This document shows, piece by piece, positions 9,193 to 17,276 of a DNA stretch of 64,000 bases. The stretch is from Photobacterium marinum (GTDB taxonomy: Bacteria; Pseudomonadota; Gammaproteobacteria; Enterobacterales; Vibrionaceae), in the NCBI RefSeq assembly GCF_000331515.1, contig NZ_AMZO01000006.1, positions 620,001 through 684,000 of the forward strand, in the 5' to 3' direction. The position numbers and the translations under genes are program-made. The stretch's first letter is position 1; each line of letters opens with the position of its first letter. The notes under the pieces are model-generated. The model was given only the letters and a program-made list of their open reading frames with translations, searched no databases and was not told the DNA's origin.

Positions 9193-10353
9193 ATGAGTAA
9201 CATCAATCGACAACTTTCCGACACCTTCAACGCCATGGCTGATGGCCTGCTGAGTGGTCAGTTCGGTAAGAAACTGCGTATCGGCCTGACTTTGGCTGGC
9301 AGCGAACATGGCCCTGAAGAACTGCTTCGTGGTGCTCAACTGGCCGCTCGCCAGTACAGCGACATCGAACCTGTTCTCATTGGTTGCGAAGGTCCTGACT
9401 GTGGTTTTGAGTGCTATCCGGCAGCGGACCTGCACGAATGCCACCAGGTGATGGAAAAACTGTTTGCCGACAAGAAAATTGATGGCTGTGTAACTTTGCA
9501 CTATGCCTTCCCGCTGGGTGTCAGCACCATGGGTAAAGTTGTTACCCCTGGTATCGGTCGCGAAATGATTATCGCATCAACTACCGGTACCTCTGATACC
9601 AACCGTCAGGCAGCGATGCTGAAAAATACCATCTACGGTATTGCGCTGGCGAAAGCCTGCGGCATTGAAAAGCCAACTGTTGGTGTGCTGAACATTGATG
9701 GCGAAGCGTTGTGCGAAAGAAGCCTGCGTGAACTGGCAGAAGCGGGTTATGACATCAACTTTGCAGAGTCAGCACGTGCTGACGGCGGCATCGCAATGCG
9801 CGGTAACGACCTGCTGCAAGGTACACCTGATGTCATGGTAACAGACAGCCTGACCGGTAACCTTCTGATGAAGATGTTCTCATCCTTTACCACTGGTGGT
9901 AGCTACGAAGCTTCAGGCTACGGCTACGGTCCTGGTTTGGGTGAGGGCGCAGACAAGCTGGTAAATATCATCTCGAGAGCGTCTGGCGCACCGGTTGTGG
10001 CAGGAGCCATGAGATTGTGTGCTGACGCAGCAAAAGGGAATGTTATGAAGCGTGTCGATGAAGAGTGGGAAGCCGCATCACTGGCAGGTTTGAATAGCGC
10101 GCTGGCTAAGTACAAGCAGCCAAAGCAACCAACAGAAGCGAAGGCTGAAGTGACCGCGCCACCTGAGAAGGTGACAGACGCAGACATCGGCGGTATCGAT
10201 ATCCTTGAGATTGAAGATGCCTGCCAGGTGCTGTGGAAAGCGAACATTTTTGCCCGCACAGGTATGGGCTGTACTGGTCCTATCGTACTGGTTGCAAAAG
10301 AAGATTTGGAACAGGCCAAAGCAGTGTTAACTGAAGCGAAATACATTGGTTAA
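9193..10353 (+). CDS. grdD: Glycine reductase complex component C, alpha subunit
   Basis: A 386-aa protein of the GrdD family, related to PlsX and phosphotransacetylases. Recognisable segments are LRIGLTLAGSEHGPEELLRGA, TTGTSDTNRQAAMLKN and the C-terminal FARTGMGCTGPIVLVA, which contains the conserved cysteine. With GrdC it releases acetyl phosphate, which acetate kinase (not in the window) could use to make ATP. A proline/alanine/glutamate-rich linker near residues 310-335 separates the body from the C-terminal cysteine domain. GGAGG lies immediately upstream of the ATG. Confidence 0.94.
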   Translation: MSNINRQLSDTFNAMADGLLSGQFGKKLRIGLTLAGSEHGPEELLRGAQLAARQYSDIEPVLIGCEGPDCGFECYPAADLHECHQVMEKLFADKKIDGCVTLHYAFPLGVSTMGKVVTPGIGREMIIASTTGTSDTNRQAAMLKNTIYGIALAKACGIEKPTVGVLNIDGEALCERSLRELAEAGYDINFAESARADGGIAMRGNDLLQGTPDVMVTDSLTGNLLMKMFSSFTTGGSYEASGYGYGPGLGEGADKLVNIISRASGAPVVAGAMRLCADAAKGNVMKRVDEEWEAASLAGLNSALAKYKQPKQPTEAKAEVTAPPEKVTDADIGGIDILEIEDACQVLWKANIFARTGMGCTGPIVLVAKEDLEQAKAVLTEAKYIG

Positions 10354-10417
10354 TACCGGCAAAGCCTGACAAGGCTCCAGCCAGTCCAATTCGATAGTAA
10401 TAGAAAGAAATAAACGT

Positions 10418-10457
10418 GAGCGCGAAATCGGCAGCTCGGAGAGTAGCGCTCTTGCCG
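10418..10457 (+). other. Structured leader upstream of selD
   Basis: In the 124-base gap before selD, GAGCGC (10418) can pair with GCGCTC (10446), and CGGCA (10429) alternatively with TGCCG (10453). Mutually exclusive pairings would suit a regulatory leader, but this is a by-eye observation. Confidence 0.3.
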
Positions 10458-10477
10458 TCCGCTGTAAGGATTTAGAA

Positions 10478-11524
10478 ATGACAGATTCAGTAGTACGTCT
10501 GACGCAGATGACCAAAAAAGCTGGGTGAGCCGCTAAAATTGGCCCTAAGGCCATGGCGCAGGTTCTGCGTTCCATTTCACCCCTATTTCCCCAACAAGCA
10601 TATCCTGATCTGATGGTTGGGTTGACGGTAAGTGATGATGCTGCCGTCTACAAAATCACTGACGATGTTGCTGTGATTCAAACATTGGACTTTTTTACTC
10701 CAATCGTTGATGACCCGTACGACTTTGGTGCCATTGCCGCCGCAAATGCGTTGAGCGATGTGTATGCCATGGGCGGACAGGTAACATTGGCAATGAACAT
10801 CTTTTGTGTTCCCGGTGATCTTCCTGAAGAGATCGTTGGCCAGATCCTCAAAGGTGGTGCGGAGAAAGTCCGTGAAGCTGGCGCGGTATTGGTCGGTGGT
10901 CACACCGTCGAAGACAGCGAACCAAAATTCGGTTTGTCTGTCATGGGTACAATTCATCCTTCCAAAGTGCAAACCAAAGCTGCCGTTGAAAACGGCGACG
11001 TTCTGGTACTGACCAAGCCAATTGGTACCGGCTTGATTTCAACCGCTGCAAAACGGGGTAAGGCGAGTCAGAAGGCGATTAAAGCCTCAACAGACAGCAT
11101 GAAAAAGCTTAACCGTAAAGCGGCGGAGATTTTTGCCCGGTATCCGGTGAAAGCCTGTACTGATGTGACTGGTTATTCGCTGTTAGGCCATGCATTAGAA
11201 ATGGCTGAAAAGAGCGAAGTGTGCATGCACTTTAACGCAACACAGGTACCGTTCCTTACTGAAGCTGAAGATTACGCCGAGCAAGGCCTGTTCCCAGGCG
11301 GAGCTAAGCGCAACCTGGATGCCTACAAGGAAGATATTGAGTTTGCCTCTGAACTGGATGAAATCTGGCATAGCAAGCTATGTTGCCCGGAAACTTCCGG
11401 CGGCTTGCTGGCAGCTGTACCTAAAGATTGTCTGGATGCTTTATTGACTGAATTTAGCAATTGTGAAGAACCATGTTGGGTTGTCGGCAACGCCGAAAAC
11501 GGTAGCGGCATTAAGGTTTCCTGA
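10478..11524 (+). CDS. selD: Selenide, water dikinase (selenophosphate synthetase), Sec-containing
   Basis: Reading TGA at 10526-10528 as Sec gives a 348-aa protein beginning MTDSVVRLTQMTKKAG-U-AAKIGP, with Sec17 exactly where E. coli SelD has its catalytic Cys17, followed by the essential lysine (Lys20). Downstream landmarks are DDAAVY (ATP/metal), ANALSDVYAMGG, VGGHTVED and DVTGYSLLGHALEMA. SelD makes selenophosphate from selenide and ATP for SelA. In some organisms SelD is itself a selenoprotein, as here. The next ATG (10553) would remove the catalytic residue, so the read-through start at 10478 is required. It sits inside the grd operon between grdD and grdE. Confidence 0.96.
10526..10553 (+). 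promoter_or_regulatory. Sec UGA codon and SECIS-like hairpin in selD
   Basis: Twelve bases after the TGA, TGGCC pairs perfectly with GGCCA around a CTAA loop (10540-10553). The position fits a bacterial SECIS element, though the apical loop differs from those in grdA and grdB. Confidence 0.55.
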
Positions 11525-11564
11525 AGCCGCCCTGAACCCAATTGACGCTTGTTTGGAGATATAA

Positions 11565-12857
11565 ATGAAACTCGAACTAGGCAACATTCATGTTCGCGAT
11601 CTGGCTTTCGGGCCGGTGAGCGAAGTAAAAGAAAACACCGTGGTGATCGATCAGCAAGCCCTGACCGGCTACTTGTCAGAATTGGATCACCGTATCCGCT
11701 CTATTGAACTATCAATCGCGAAACCTGGTGACAGCATCCGCATCATGCCAGTGAAAGATGCGATTGAACCTCGCGTAAAAGTGAGCGGTGCAGGTAGCAT
11801 CTTCCCTGGACGTCACCTAGGTGAAGAAGCAATGGTGGGTGAAGGTCGTACACACGTTCTGAAAGGTATGGCTGTTATCACTACTGGTGAGGTTGTCGGT
11901 TTCCAGGAAGGTATCCTGGATATGAGCGGCCCTGGTGCAGATTACACTCCATTCTCCTCAACCATGAACCTGGTTATCCAGTGTGAAGTGGATGACTCTT
12001 GCGACCAGTACGATCACGAAGGTGTACTTCGTCTGGTTGGTTTGGAAGCAGGTCGCTGGATTGGTAAGTTGGCTGCTGATGTAGAGCCAGACGAGATCCA
12101 CACTTACGAAACTAAGCCTCTGCTGGAGCAGGCTGCTGAGTATCCTAACTTGCCAAAAGTTGGTTATGTTTACATGCTTCAGAGCCAAGGCCTTCTACAC
12201 GACACTTACTGCTACGGTGTTGACGTGAAAGGCATGTTGCCAACACTGCTTTACCCAACAGAAGTAATGGACGGCGCAATCATCAGTGGTAACTGTGTAT
12301 CTGCGTGTGATAAGAACACCAGTTTTGTTCACCAGAACAGCCCGGTTATTTACGACCTGTACCGTCACCACGGTTCGAAGTACAACTTCATGGGCGTAAT
12401 TGTCACTAACGAAAACGTGACTTTGCGTGATAAAGAACGTTCTTCTAACTACGTTGTTAAGCTTGCTAAACAAATGGGCTGGGATGCAGCAATCGTTAGT
12501 GAGGAAGGCTTCGGTAACCCTGACGCTGACCTTATGATGAACTGTGCCAAGCTTGAAGCTGCTGGTATCAAGACAGTTCTGCTGACTGACGAATACGCTG
12601 GTCAGAACGGTGAAAGCCAGTCACTTGCTGACTCTCACAAGAGTGCAGACGCAGTAGTTACTAACGGTAACGCAAACCAGTTGGTAACACTTCCTGCAAT
12701 GGACAAAGTGATCGGTCACGACCGTTACGCTGATATGGTTGCTGGTGGTTTCCAGGGCAGCTTGCATGAAGATGGCTCTATCACGGTTGAGATACAAGCT
12801 ATTCTTAGCGCAACCAGTGAACTTGGCTACCATAACCTGACCACTAAAGCAAGCTAA
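11565..12857 (+). CDS. grdE: Glycine reductase component B proprotein (alpha/beta subunits)
   Basis: A 430-aa GrdE proprotein. In this family autocleavage before a cysteine yields two subunits, the C-terminal one carrying a pyruvoyl group that binds glycine's amino group as a Schiff base. The cleavage motif is SGN-CVSACDKN with Cys244, matching the position near 242 in characterised clostridial GrdE. The N-terminus MKLELGNIHVRDLAFGPV and IFPGRHLG block are also typical. TTTGGAG precedes the ATG by eight bases. It is followed 14 bases later by grdB, its Sec-containing partner. Sarcosine and betaine reductase paralogues (GrdF/G, GrdH/I) are close relatives; the neighbourhood and sequence favour glycine. 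Confidence 0.94.
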   Translation: MKLELGNIHVRDLAFGPVSEVKENTVVIDQQALTGYLSELDHRIRSIELSIAKPGDSIRIMPVKDAIEPRVKVSGAGSIFPGRHLGEEAMVGEGRTHVLKGMAVITTGEVVGFQEGILDMSGPGADYTPFSSTMNLVIQCEVDDSCDQYDHEGVLRLVGLEAGRWIGKLAADVEPDEIHTYETKPLLEQAAEYPNLPKVGYVYMLQSQGLLHDTYCYGVDVKGMLPTLLYPTEVMDGAIISGNCVSACDKNTSFVHQNSPVIYDLYRHHGSKYNFMGVIVTNENVTLRDKERSSNYVVKLAKQMGWDAAIVSEEGFGNPDADLMMNCAKLEAAGIKTVLLTDEYAGQNGESQSLADSHKSADAVVTNGNANQLVTLPAMDKVIGHDRYADMVAGGFQGSLHEDGSITVEIQAILSATSELGYHNLTTKAS

Positions 12858-12871
12858 GCGAGGATACTCAC

Positions 12872-14170
12872 ATGACATTGAAAGTCGTTTACTATTTGAA
12901 CCAGTTCTTCGCTCAGAAAGGTGGCGAAGAAATGGCCCACACTCCAATGGAAGTGACTGAGGGCACCATCGGTGTTGGTACTCAGGTTAACACCATGCTG
13001 GGTGAAAAGGCTGAAGTTACTCATACCATTGTTTGTGGTGACTCATACTTCAACGAAAATGAAAGCCTGTGCTGCCATAACCTTCAGGAAATTCTGGCAT
13101 CACTGAAACCTGACTTGGTTATTGCCGGTCCTGCTTTCAACGCCGGCCGTTACGGCATGGCTTGTGGTACGGTAGCTAAAGTTGCTCACGAAATGGGCAT
13201 CACTACTATCACAGGTATGTACCCTGAAAACCCTGGTTACGAACTGTTCCGTCAGTACGCTTACATGGTTGAAACAGGCAACAGCGCAGCAAGTATGCGT
13301 AAAGCTATTCCTGCGATGGTTAAACTGATTAACCGTTATGTTGAAACAGATGGCGAACTAGGATCACCAGAAGAAGCTGGCTATATGCCTCGCGGTATCC
13401 GCCTAAACTTCTTTGCTGAAAAACGTGGTGCAGAGCGTGCAGTTGATTTGTTGATTGCCAAGCTTGCTGGTTCTGAGTTCACAACAGAATACCCAATGCC
13501 GGCATTTGACCGTGTTGAACCTCAGCCACCAGTTGAAATGATGAGCACAGCTAAGATTGCGCTTGTTACTTCAGGCGGTGTTGTTCCTAAGGGCAACCCA
13601 GACCATATTGAATCATCAAGTGCTTCTAAGTACGGTGAATACAGCATTGCTGGTCTTGAAGCGCTAACGGCAGAGACTCATGAAACAGCACACGGCGGAT
13701 ATGACCCAGTTGCTTGCAACCAAGACCCTAACCGAGTTCTTCCAGTCGACGTGTTGCGAGACATGGAAAGAGAAGGCGTTATCGGTAGCCTCCATGACAT
13801 GTTCTACACCACGGTCGGTAATGGTACGGCGGTCGCGAAGGCGAAAGAATACGGCGCTGAGATTGCGATGAAACTGCAGAAAGCCGGTGTTACAGCTGCT
13901 ATCTTTACTTCCACTTGAGGCACTTGTACCCGTTGCGGCGCAACGATGCTAAAAGAAATCGAAAAAGTAATGCCTGTAGTTCACGTTCTAACTGTTGTGC
14001 CAATCTCTAAAACAGTTGGTGCAAACCGTATTGTTCCTGCAATTGCGATCCCTCACCCACTGGGTGATCCAAAGATGCAGCCAAAAGAAGAGAAATACGC
14101 ACGTCGTCAGCTAGTTGAGAAAGCACTAAATGCGCTTCAGACTAAGATTGATGAGCAAACCGTGTTCTAA
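12872..14170 (+). CDS. grdB: Glycine reductase component B gamma subunit, selenoprotein B (Sec349)
   Basis: Reading TGA at 13916-13918 as Sec gives a 432-aa protein. The redox motif is TST-U-GTCTRC, that is UxxCxxC with Sec349, Cys352 and Cys355, as in known GrdB. After it come the family blocks VVHVLTVVPIS and VGANRIVPAIAIPHPLG. The N-terminus MTLKVVYYLNQFFAQKGGEE is also characteristic. GrdB's selenolate attacks the glycine carbon held by the GrdE pyruvoyl group, releasing ammonia and passing the carboxymethyl group to GrdA. A caller that stops at UGA would give a 348-aa fragment and a separate 74-aa frame from 13946. It is the last gene of the operon. Confidence 0.97.
13916..13945 (+). promoter_or_regulatory. 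Sec UGA codon and SECIS-like hairpin in grdB
   Basis: Twelve bases after the TGA, CGTTG (13931-13935) pairs with CAACG (13941-13945) around CGGCG. It overlaps the codons of the second redox cysteine, as is usual for bacterial SECIS elements inside the reading frame. Confidence 0.6.
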
Positions 14171-14199
14171 TTACCTCTTCAGGTAGATGTGAAAGCACT

Positions 14200-14230
14200 A
14201 AAGCCAGCCGGTTATCGGCTGGCTTTTTTT
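14200..14230 (+). terminator. Terminator of the glycine reductase operon
   Basis: AAGCCAGCCG pairs perfectly with CGGCTGGCTT around GTTAT and is followed by seven T, 30 bases after the grdB stop. Confidence 0.92.
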
Positions 14231-14412
14231 GTGTCTGGGTGTTTGTAGCGAGAATAGAAGGCCAAGCTTAGTGCTGAAGTTTAGAGGATACAGATTACTG
14301 AACAAAGGTAGAGCAGAGAGGTAACTTTGAAGGGGAGGAGAGAAAGCTCCCCGCATATACGGGGAGCCGAATAAATAGTAGAAAAGCAAAATAGAAGTAG
14401 GAAGCGTAAAAG

Positions 14413-14838
14413 TTAGTTCAGTTCCTTAAAGCCAAGCGAGTTTAGACATGACTTAATGAGCTGCAAATCAATGTATTGAAAATCTGAACTTTGTTTTACC
14501 GGGAAGTTGGCATTTATCTCATCTTCAGTCAGAGTCAGGTGCTTCGGATTCGTCTTACAGAGGATCTGGTAGCGTTCTATTGCCTGCTCAATTTTATCCA
14601 GAGAATCCATATCCAGTTCTTCCTGGCTGTTTAAAATAAGAATACTGCGATATGGCGTTTCATGAGGTTTAACACTTCCTGCTAACGGGTGGGAAATAAG
14701 TTTTCCACCAAGGTGGACCTTATCCCTTACTAACATGAGTACGTCATTAATGTTATTTCTTTGAGTTAATTTAACCTGAGTGTTTAATTCAGCAATGCTT
14801 GGGTTGTTGCTGACAATTTCGAGTTTGTCGTATCTCAC
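14413..14838 (-). CDS. grdX: GrdX family protein
   Basis: A 141-aa soluble protein resembling GrdX, a small protein of unknown function encoded with glycine reductase genes in clostridia. Supporting segments are IVSNNPSI near the N-terminus, the central LGGKLISHPLAGSVKPHETP and YRSILIL, and the C-terminal YIDLQLIKSCLNSLG. The start is GTG at 14838 with AGGGA about eight bases upstream. In clostridial clusters grdX usually opens the operon on the same strand. Here it is convergent to grdB and transcribed separately, so its regulation is decoupled from the reductase. A regulatory or assembly role is possible but not shown. Confidence 0.8.
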   Translation of the reverse strand: MRYDKLEIVSNNPSIAELNTQVKLTQRNNINDVLMLVRDKVHLGGKLISHPLAGSVKPHETPYRSILILNSQEELDMDSLDKIEQAIERYQILCKTNPKHLTLTEDEINANFPVKQSSDFQYIDLQLIKSCLNSLGFKELN

Positions 14839-15252
14839 AATGTTGTCCCTAAACGAATAGTTTCATCAAATTACAATAAGAACTGTTCTGTTGGTTATAA
14901 AATATTCAATTGGTTGCTGTTATTATAATAGAACTGGAGTTGATATTAGCGGCTTCAGCTCTTGTTTTTTGCTACTGCTTATTAATATTAGTAAAACTAA
15001 TCTCTGTCATTACATATTTGAATGGGGATATTGTTAATTTGATTATGCTTGTGAATAAAATGTTTTGATTGTGTGTTTATTCTCGAAAATTGAGAAAGGG
15101 GCTACCGATTAATTAAATCAAAAAATGTTAACCAGTTAACCAAATAGGCAACTGGTTTTATATTTGTTTGTGTTTGCTGATGAAGTCACAAATCATAATT
15201 CAACTACTTTTAAATCATAATCTTATGCGCTAAATTACACCCATCGAAACGC
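14839..15252. other. AT-rich region upstream of the tRNA-Sec genes
   Basis: About 410 very AT-rich bases between divergent grdX and the first tRNA-Sec. It contains no open frame I can support. The promoter of the tRNA genes probably lies in 15180-15245, and that of grdX near 14860-14940. Confidence 0.4.
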
Positions 15253-15344
15253 GGAAGTGGATGGGGTCTGGTGGCCCTCCCGGTCTTCAAAACCGACGTG
15301 AGCTGAATAGGCTTTGGCAGGTTCGATTCCTGCTCCTTCCGCCA
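15253..15344 (+). tRNA. selC: tRNA-Sec (UCA anticodon), copy 1
   Basis: A 92-base tRNA beginning GGAAGTGG and ending CTTCCGCCA, with CCA encoded. The anticodon stem-loop CGGT-CTTCAAA-ACCG gives anticodon TCA (UCA), complementary to UGA. The long variable arm and the T-arm GGCAGGTTCGATTCCTGC are typical of tRNA-Sec. Charged with serine by SerRS and converted by SelA using selenophosphate, it is delivered by SelB to the four UGA sites upstream. Confidence 0.96.
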
Positions 15345-15489
15345 ACTCTAACGCAGTTTTTATTACAAAATGTTAGCGTTGGAATATCGATATAAAAGTA
15401 TATAAGTTACTAAATTGTGTAGTTTATATCGGGGTTGAAATGATGATTACTTGCTTATTTTTATAATCATTTACACCCTATAATAATGC

Positions 15490-15581
15490 GGAAGTGGATG
15501 GGGTCTGGTGGCCCTCCCGGTCTTCAAAACCGACGTGAGCTGAATAGGCTTTGGCAGGTTCGATTCCTGCTCCTTCCGCCA
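15490..15581 (+). tRNA. selC: tRNA-Sec (UCA anticodon), copy 2
   Basis: An exact duplicate of the first tRNA-Sec gene, 145 bases downstream. The identity covers the whole 92-base gene plus the two preceding GC bases, whereas the spacers differ. Most bacteria have a single selC, so a tandem pair is unusual. It would fit a high demand for Sec from the abundant selenoproteins A and B. Confidence 0.95.
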
Positions 15582-15908
15582 ATCTGACTTTTCTCTTTGT
15601 TTTCACTAAGTCAGGTTGCTGATTATAACAATGGATTCCCTTTTGGCTGTTCATTATTAATTCAGGGTAAGAAGAGTGACGGTGGCAATCATATTCGCCA
15701 AACTAATTCAGATTATTAGTTTTCATCTTTATACTTGTCCCTGAATCTTCTCATAATTTGCCCTCAGAAAATTTTCTTGAACAGAAATTTATATAGATTC
15801 CCTTTCGGTATTATTGGCTAAATTAAAACTGGTAATAGCTGTTTTTTAATTCTGATTCGGTATCAACGTACTTTCTGTTTTTTGGTTTATCAATATCGGG
15901 GCTTGATT
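15582..15908. other. Intergenic region before selA
   Basis: About 330 bases with no gene, terminator hairpin or recognisable RNA. It presumably carries the selAB promoter. Confidence 0.4.
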
Positions 15909-17276
15909 ATGACAGTAAGCACCTTGTCCTCAATTCCACAAATCGAAAAGATCCTTCAGCAAGCCTTCATATCTCCTTACATCGAGCGGTTGAGTCGTCC
16001 AGTAGTGACGGACATTGTTCGTGAGCAGGTGCAGGCGTACAAAAAGAAGCACCTGAGAGATCCTGAAGGTGTACCGTTTTCCCTTGAACAGCTTTATCAC
16101 TACATAGAGCAGGCATGTTGGCTGGTGAATCGTCAGCGTTTGCAGAGGGTCATAAACGGAACCGGGGTGATTGTTCATACCAATCTCGGTCGTTCGCCAA
16201 TTGATGCTGAACTTTGGCAAAGCGTAACTGAAGTTAATACTCACTACAATAACTTGGAGATCGACCTTGCTACCGGTAAACGCGGTAAGCGCAAAGGCAT
16301 GTTGCAGCAGCTGATGCAATATCTGGTGAAAGGTGAAGACACCCTGGTTGTGAACAACAATGCCTCTTCTATCTATCTTATGCTGCATGAACTGGCTAAA
16401 GGGAAAGAAGTGATTGTTTCCCGCGGTGAGCAGATCCAGATCGGCGGCGGCTTTAGGATCCCTGATATCCTGGCACTTTCCGGTGCCAAGTTGGTGGAAG
16501 TCGGTACGACTAACATCACGACAACTCAGGATTACCTTGATGCAGTAACCGAAAATACTGCCATGGTTCTGTTGGTTCACACCTCTAATTTTAAGATCCG
16601 GGGCTTTACCGAATCGCCGGATGTGAAAGAACTGGCGCAGGCATTGCCGGAGCATGTCATTCTGGCTGTTGATCAGGGCTCAGGTACAACGACAGAATCC
16701 ATGCCAGATGAGCCAACTGTCGCGAGTTACATTCAGGCGGGTGCAGATTTGGTTTGTTTCTCCGGTGATAAAATTCTGGGTGGTCCGCAGGCCGGTTTGG
16801 TGACAGGTAAGCAGCCGTTGATTAAGCAACTTGAAAAGAACCCGATGATGCGGGCTTTCAGGCCGAGCCGAATTGTTTATTCACTCCTTGAAGAACTGGT
16901 TGTGAGAAAACTTAACCAGCTTGAAAGCGGGCAGGGTGTTGCTGAAAGCAAGAATACCCAGCCGGAAGCGGTGCTTGAGCAAAGAGCTCAGCAGCTTGCA
17001 GAAGGTTTTGGCGAGCAGTTGCAGGTTGTCCGCTCTGAAATGACGGTCGGTGGTGGGTCACTGCCGGATCAGAACGATCCTTCCTGGTCTGTCGAGATCA
17101 GTCCTGAAAACGGTCGCTATAAGCGCTCAGCCGAGAAATTACTTGAGGTTATGCGTAACTGGCCGCTGGCGGTTATCGGCGTGATCAAGCATGACAAGGT
17201 ACAGCTGAATATGGCAACCATTTCTGATTCTGAGATTCCTTATCTGCGTGGCCAGCTGGCGGAGGTACTGCAATGA
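15909..17276 (+). CDS. selA: L-seryl-tRNA(Sec) selenium transferase
   Basis: A 455-aa pyridoxal-phosphate enzyme that turns seryl-tRNA(Sec) into selenocysteyl-tRNA(Sec) with selenophosphate. The family blocks GTGVIVHTNLGRSP (85-98), VNNNASSIYLML, SRGEQIQIGGGFRIPDI and the PLP-lysine segment CFSGDKILGGPQAGL (Lys288) are all present. I chose ATG 15909, preceded by CGGGG with seven-base spacing, rather than the upstream TTG at 15882. Its stop overlaps the selB start (ATGA), so the two are translationally coupled. Confidence 0.97.
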   Translation: MTVSTLSSIPQIEKILQQAFISPYIERLSRPVVTDIVREQVQAYKKKHLRDPEGVPFSLEQLYHYIEQACWLVNRQRLQRVINGTGVIVHTNLGRSPIDAELWQSVTEVNTHYNNLEIDLATGKRGKRKGMLQQLMQYLVKGEDTLVVNNNASSIYLMLHELAKGKEVIVSRGEQIQIGGGFRIPDILALSGAKLVEVGTTNITTTQDYLDAVTENTAMVLLVHTSNFKIRGFTESPDVKELAQALPEHVILAVDQGSGTTTESMPDEPTVASYIQAGADLVCFSGDKILGGPQAGLVTGKQPLIKQLEKNPMMRAFRPSRIVYSLLEELVVRKLNQLESGQGVAESKNTQPEAVLEQRAQQLAEGFGEQLQVVRSEMTVGGGSLPDQNDPSWSVEISPENGRYKRSAEKLLEVMRNWPLAVIGVIKHDKVQLNMATISDSEIPYLRGQLAEVLQ

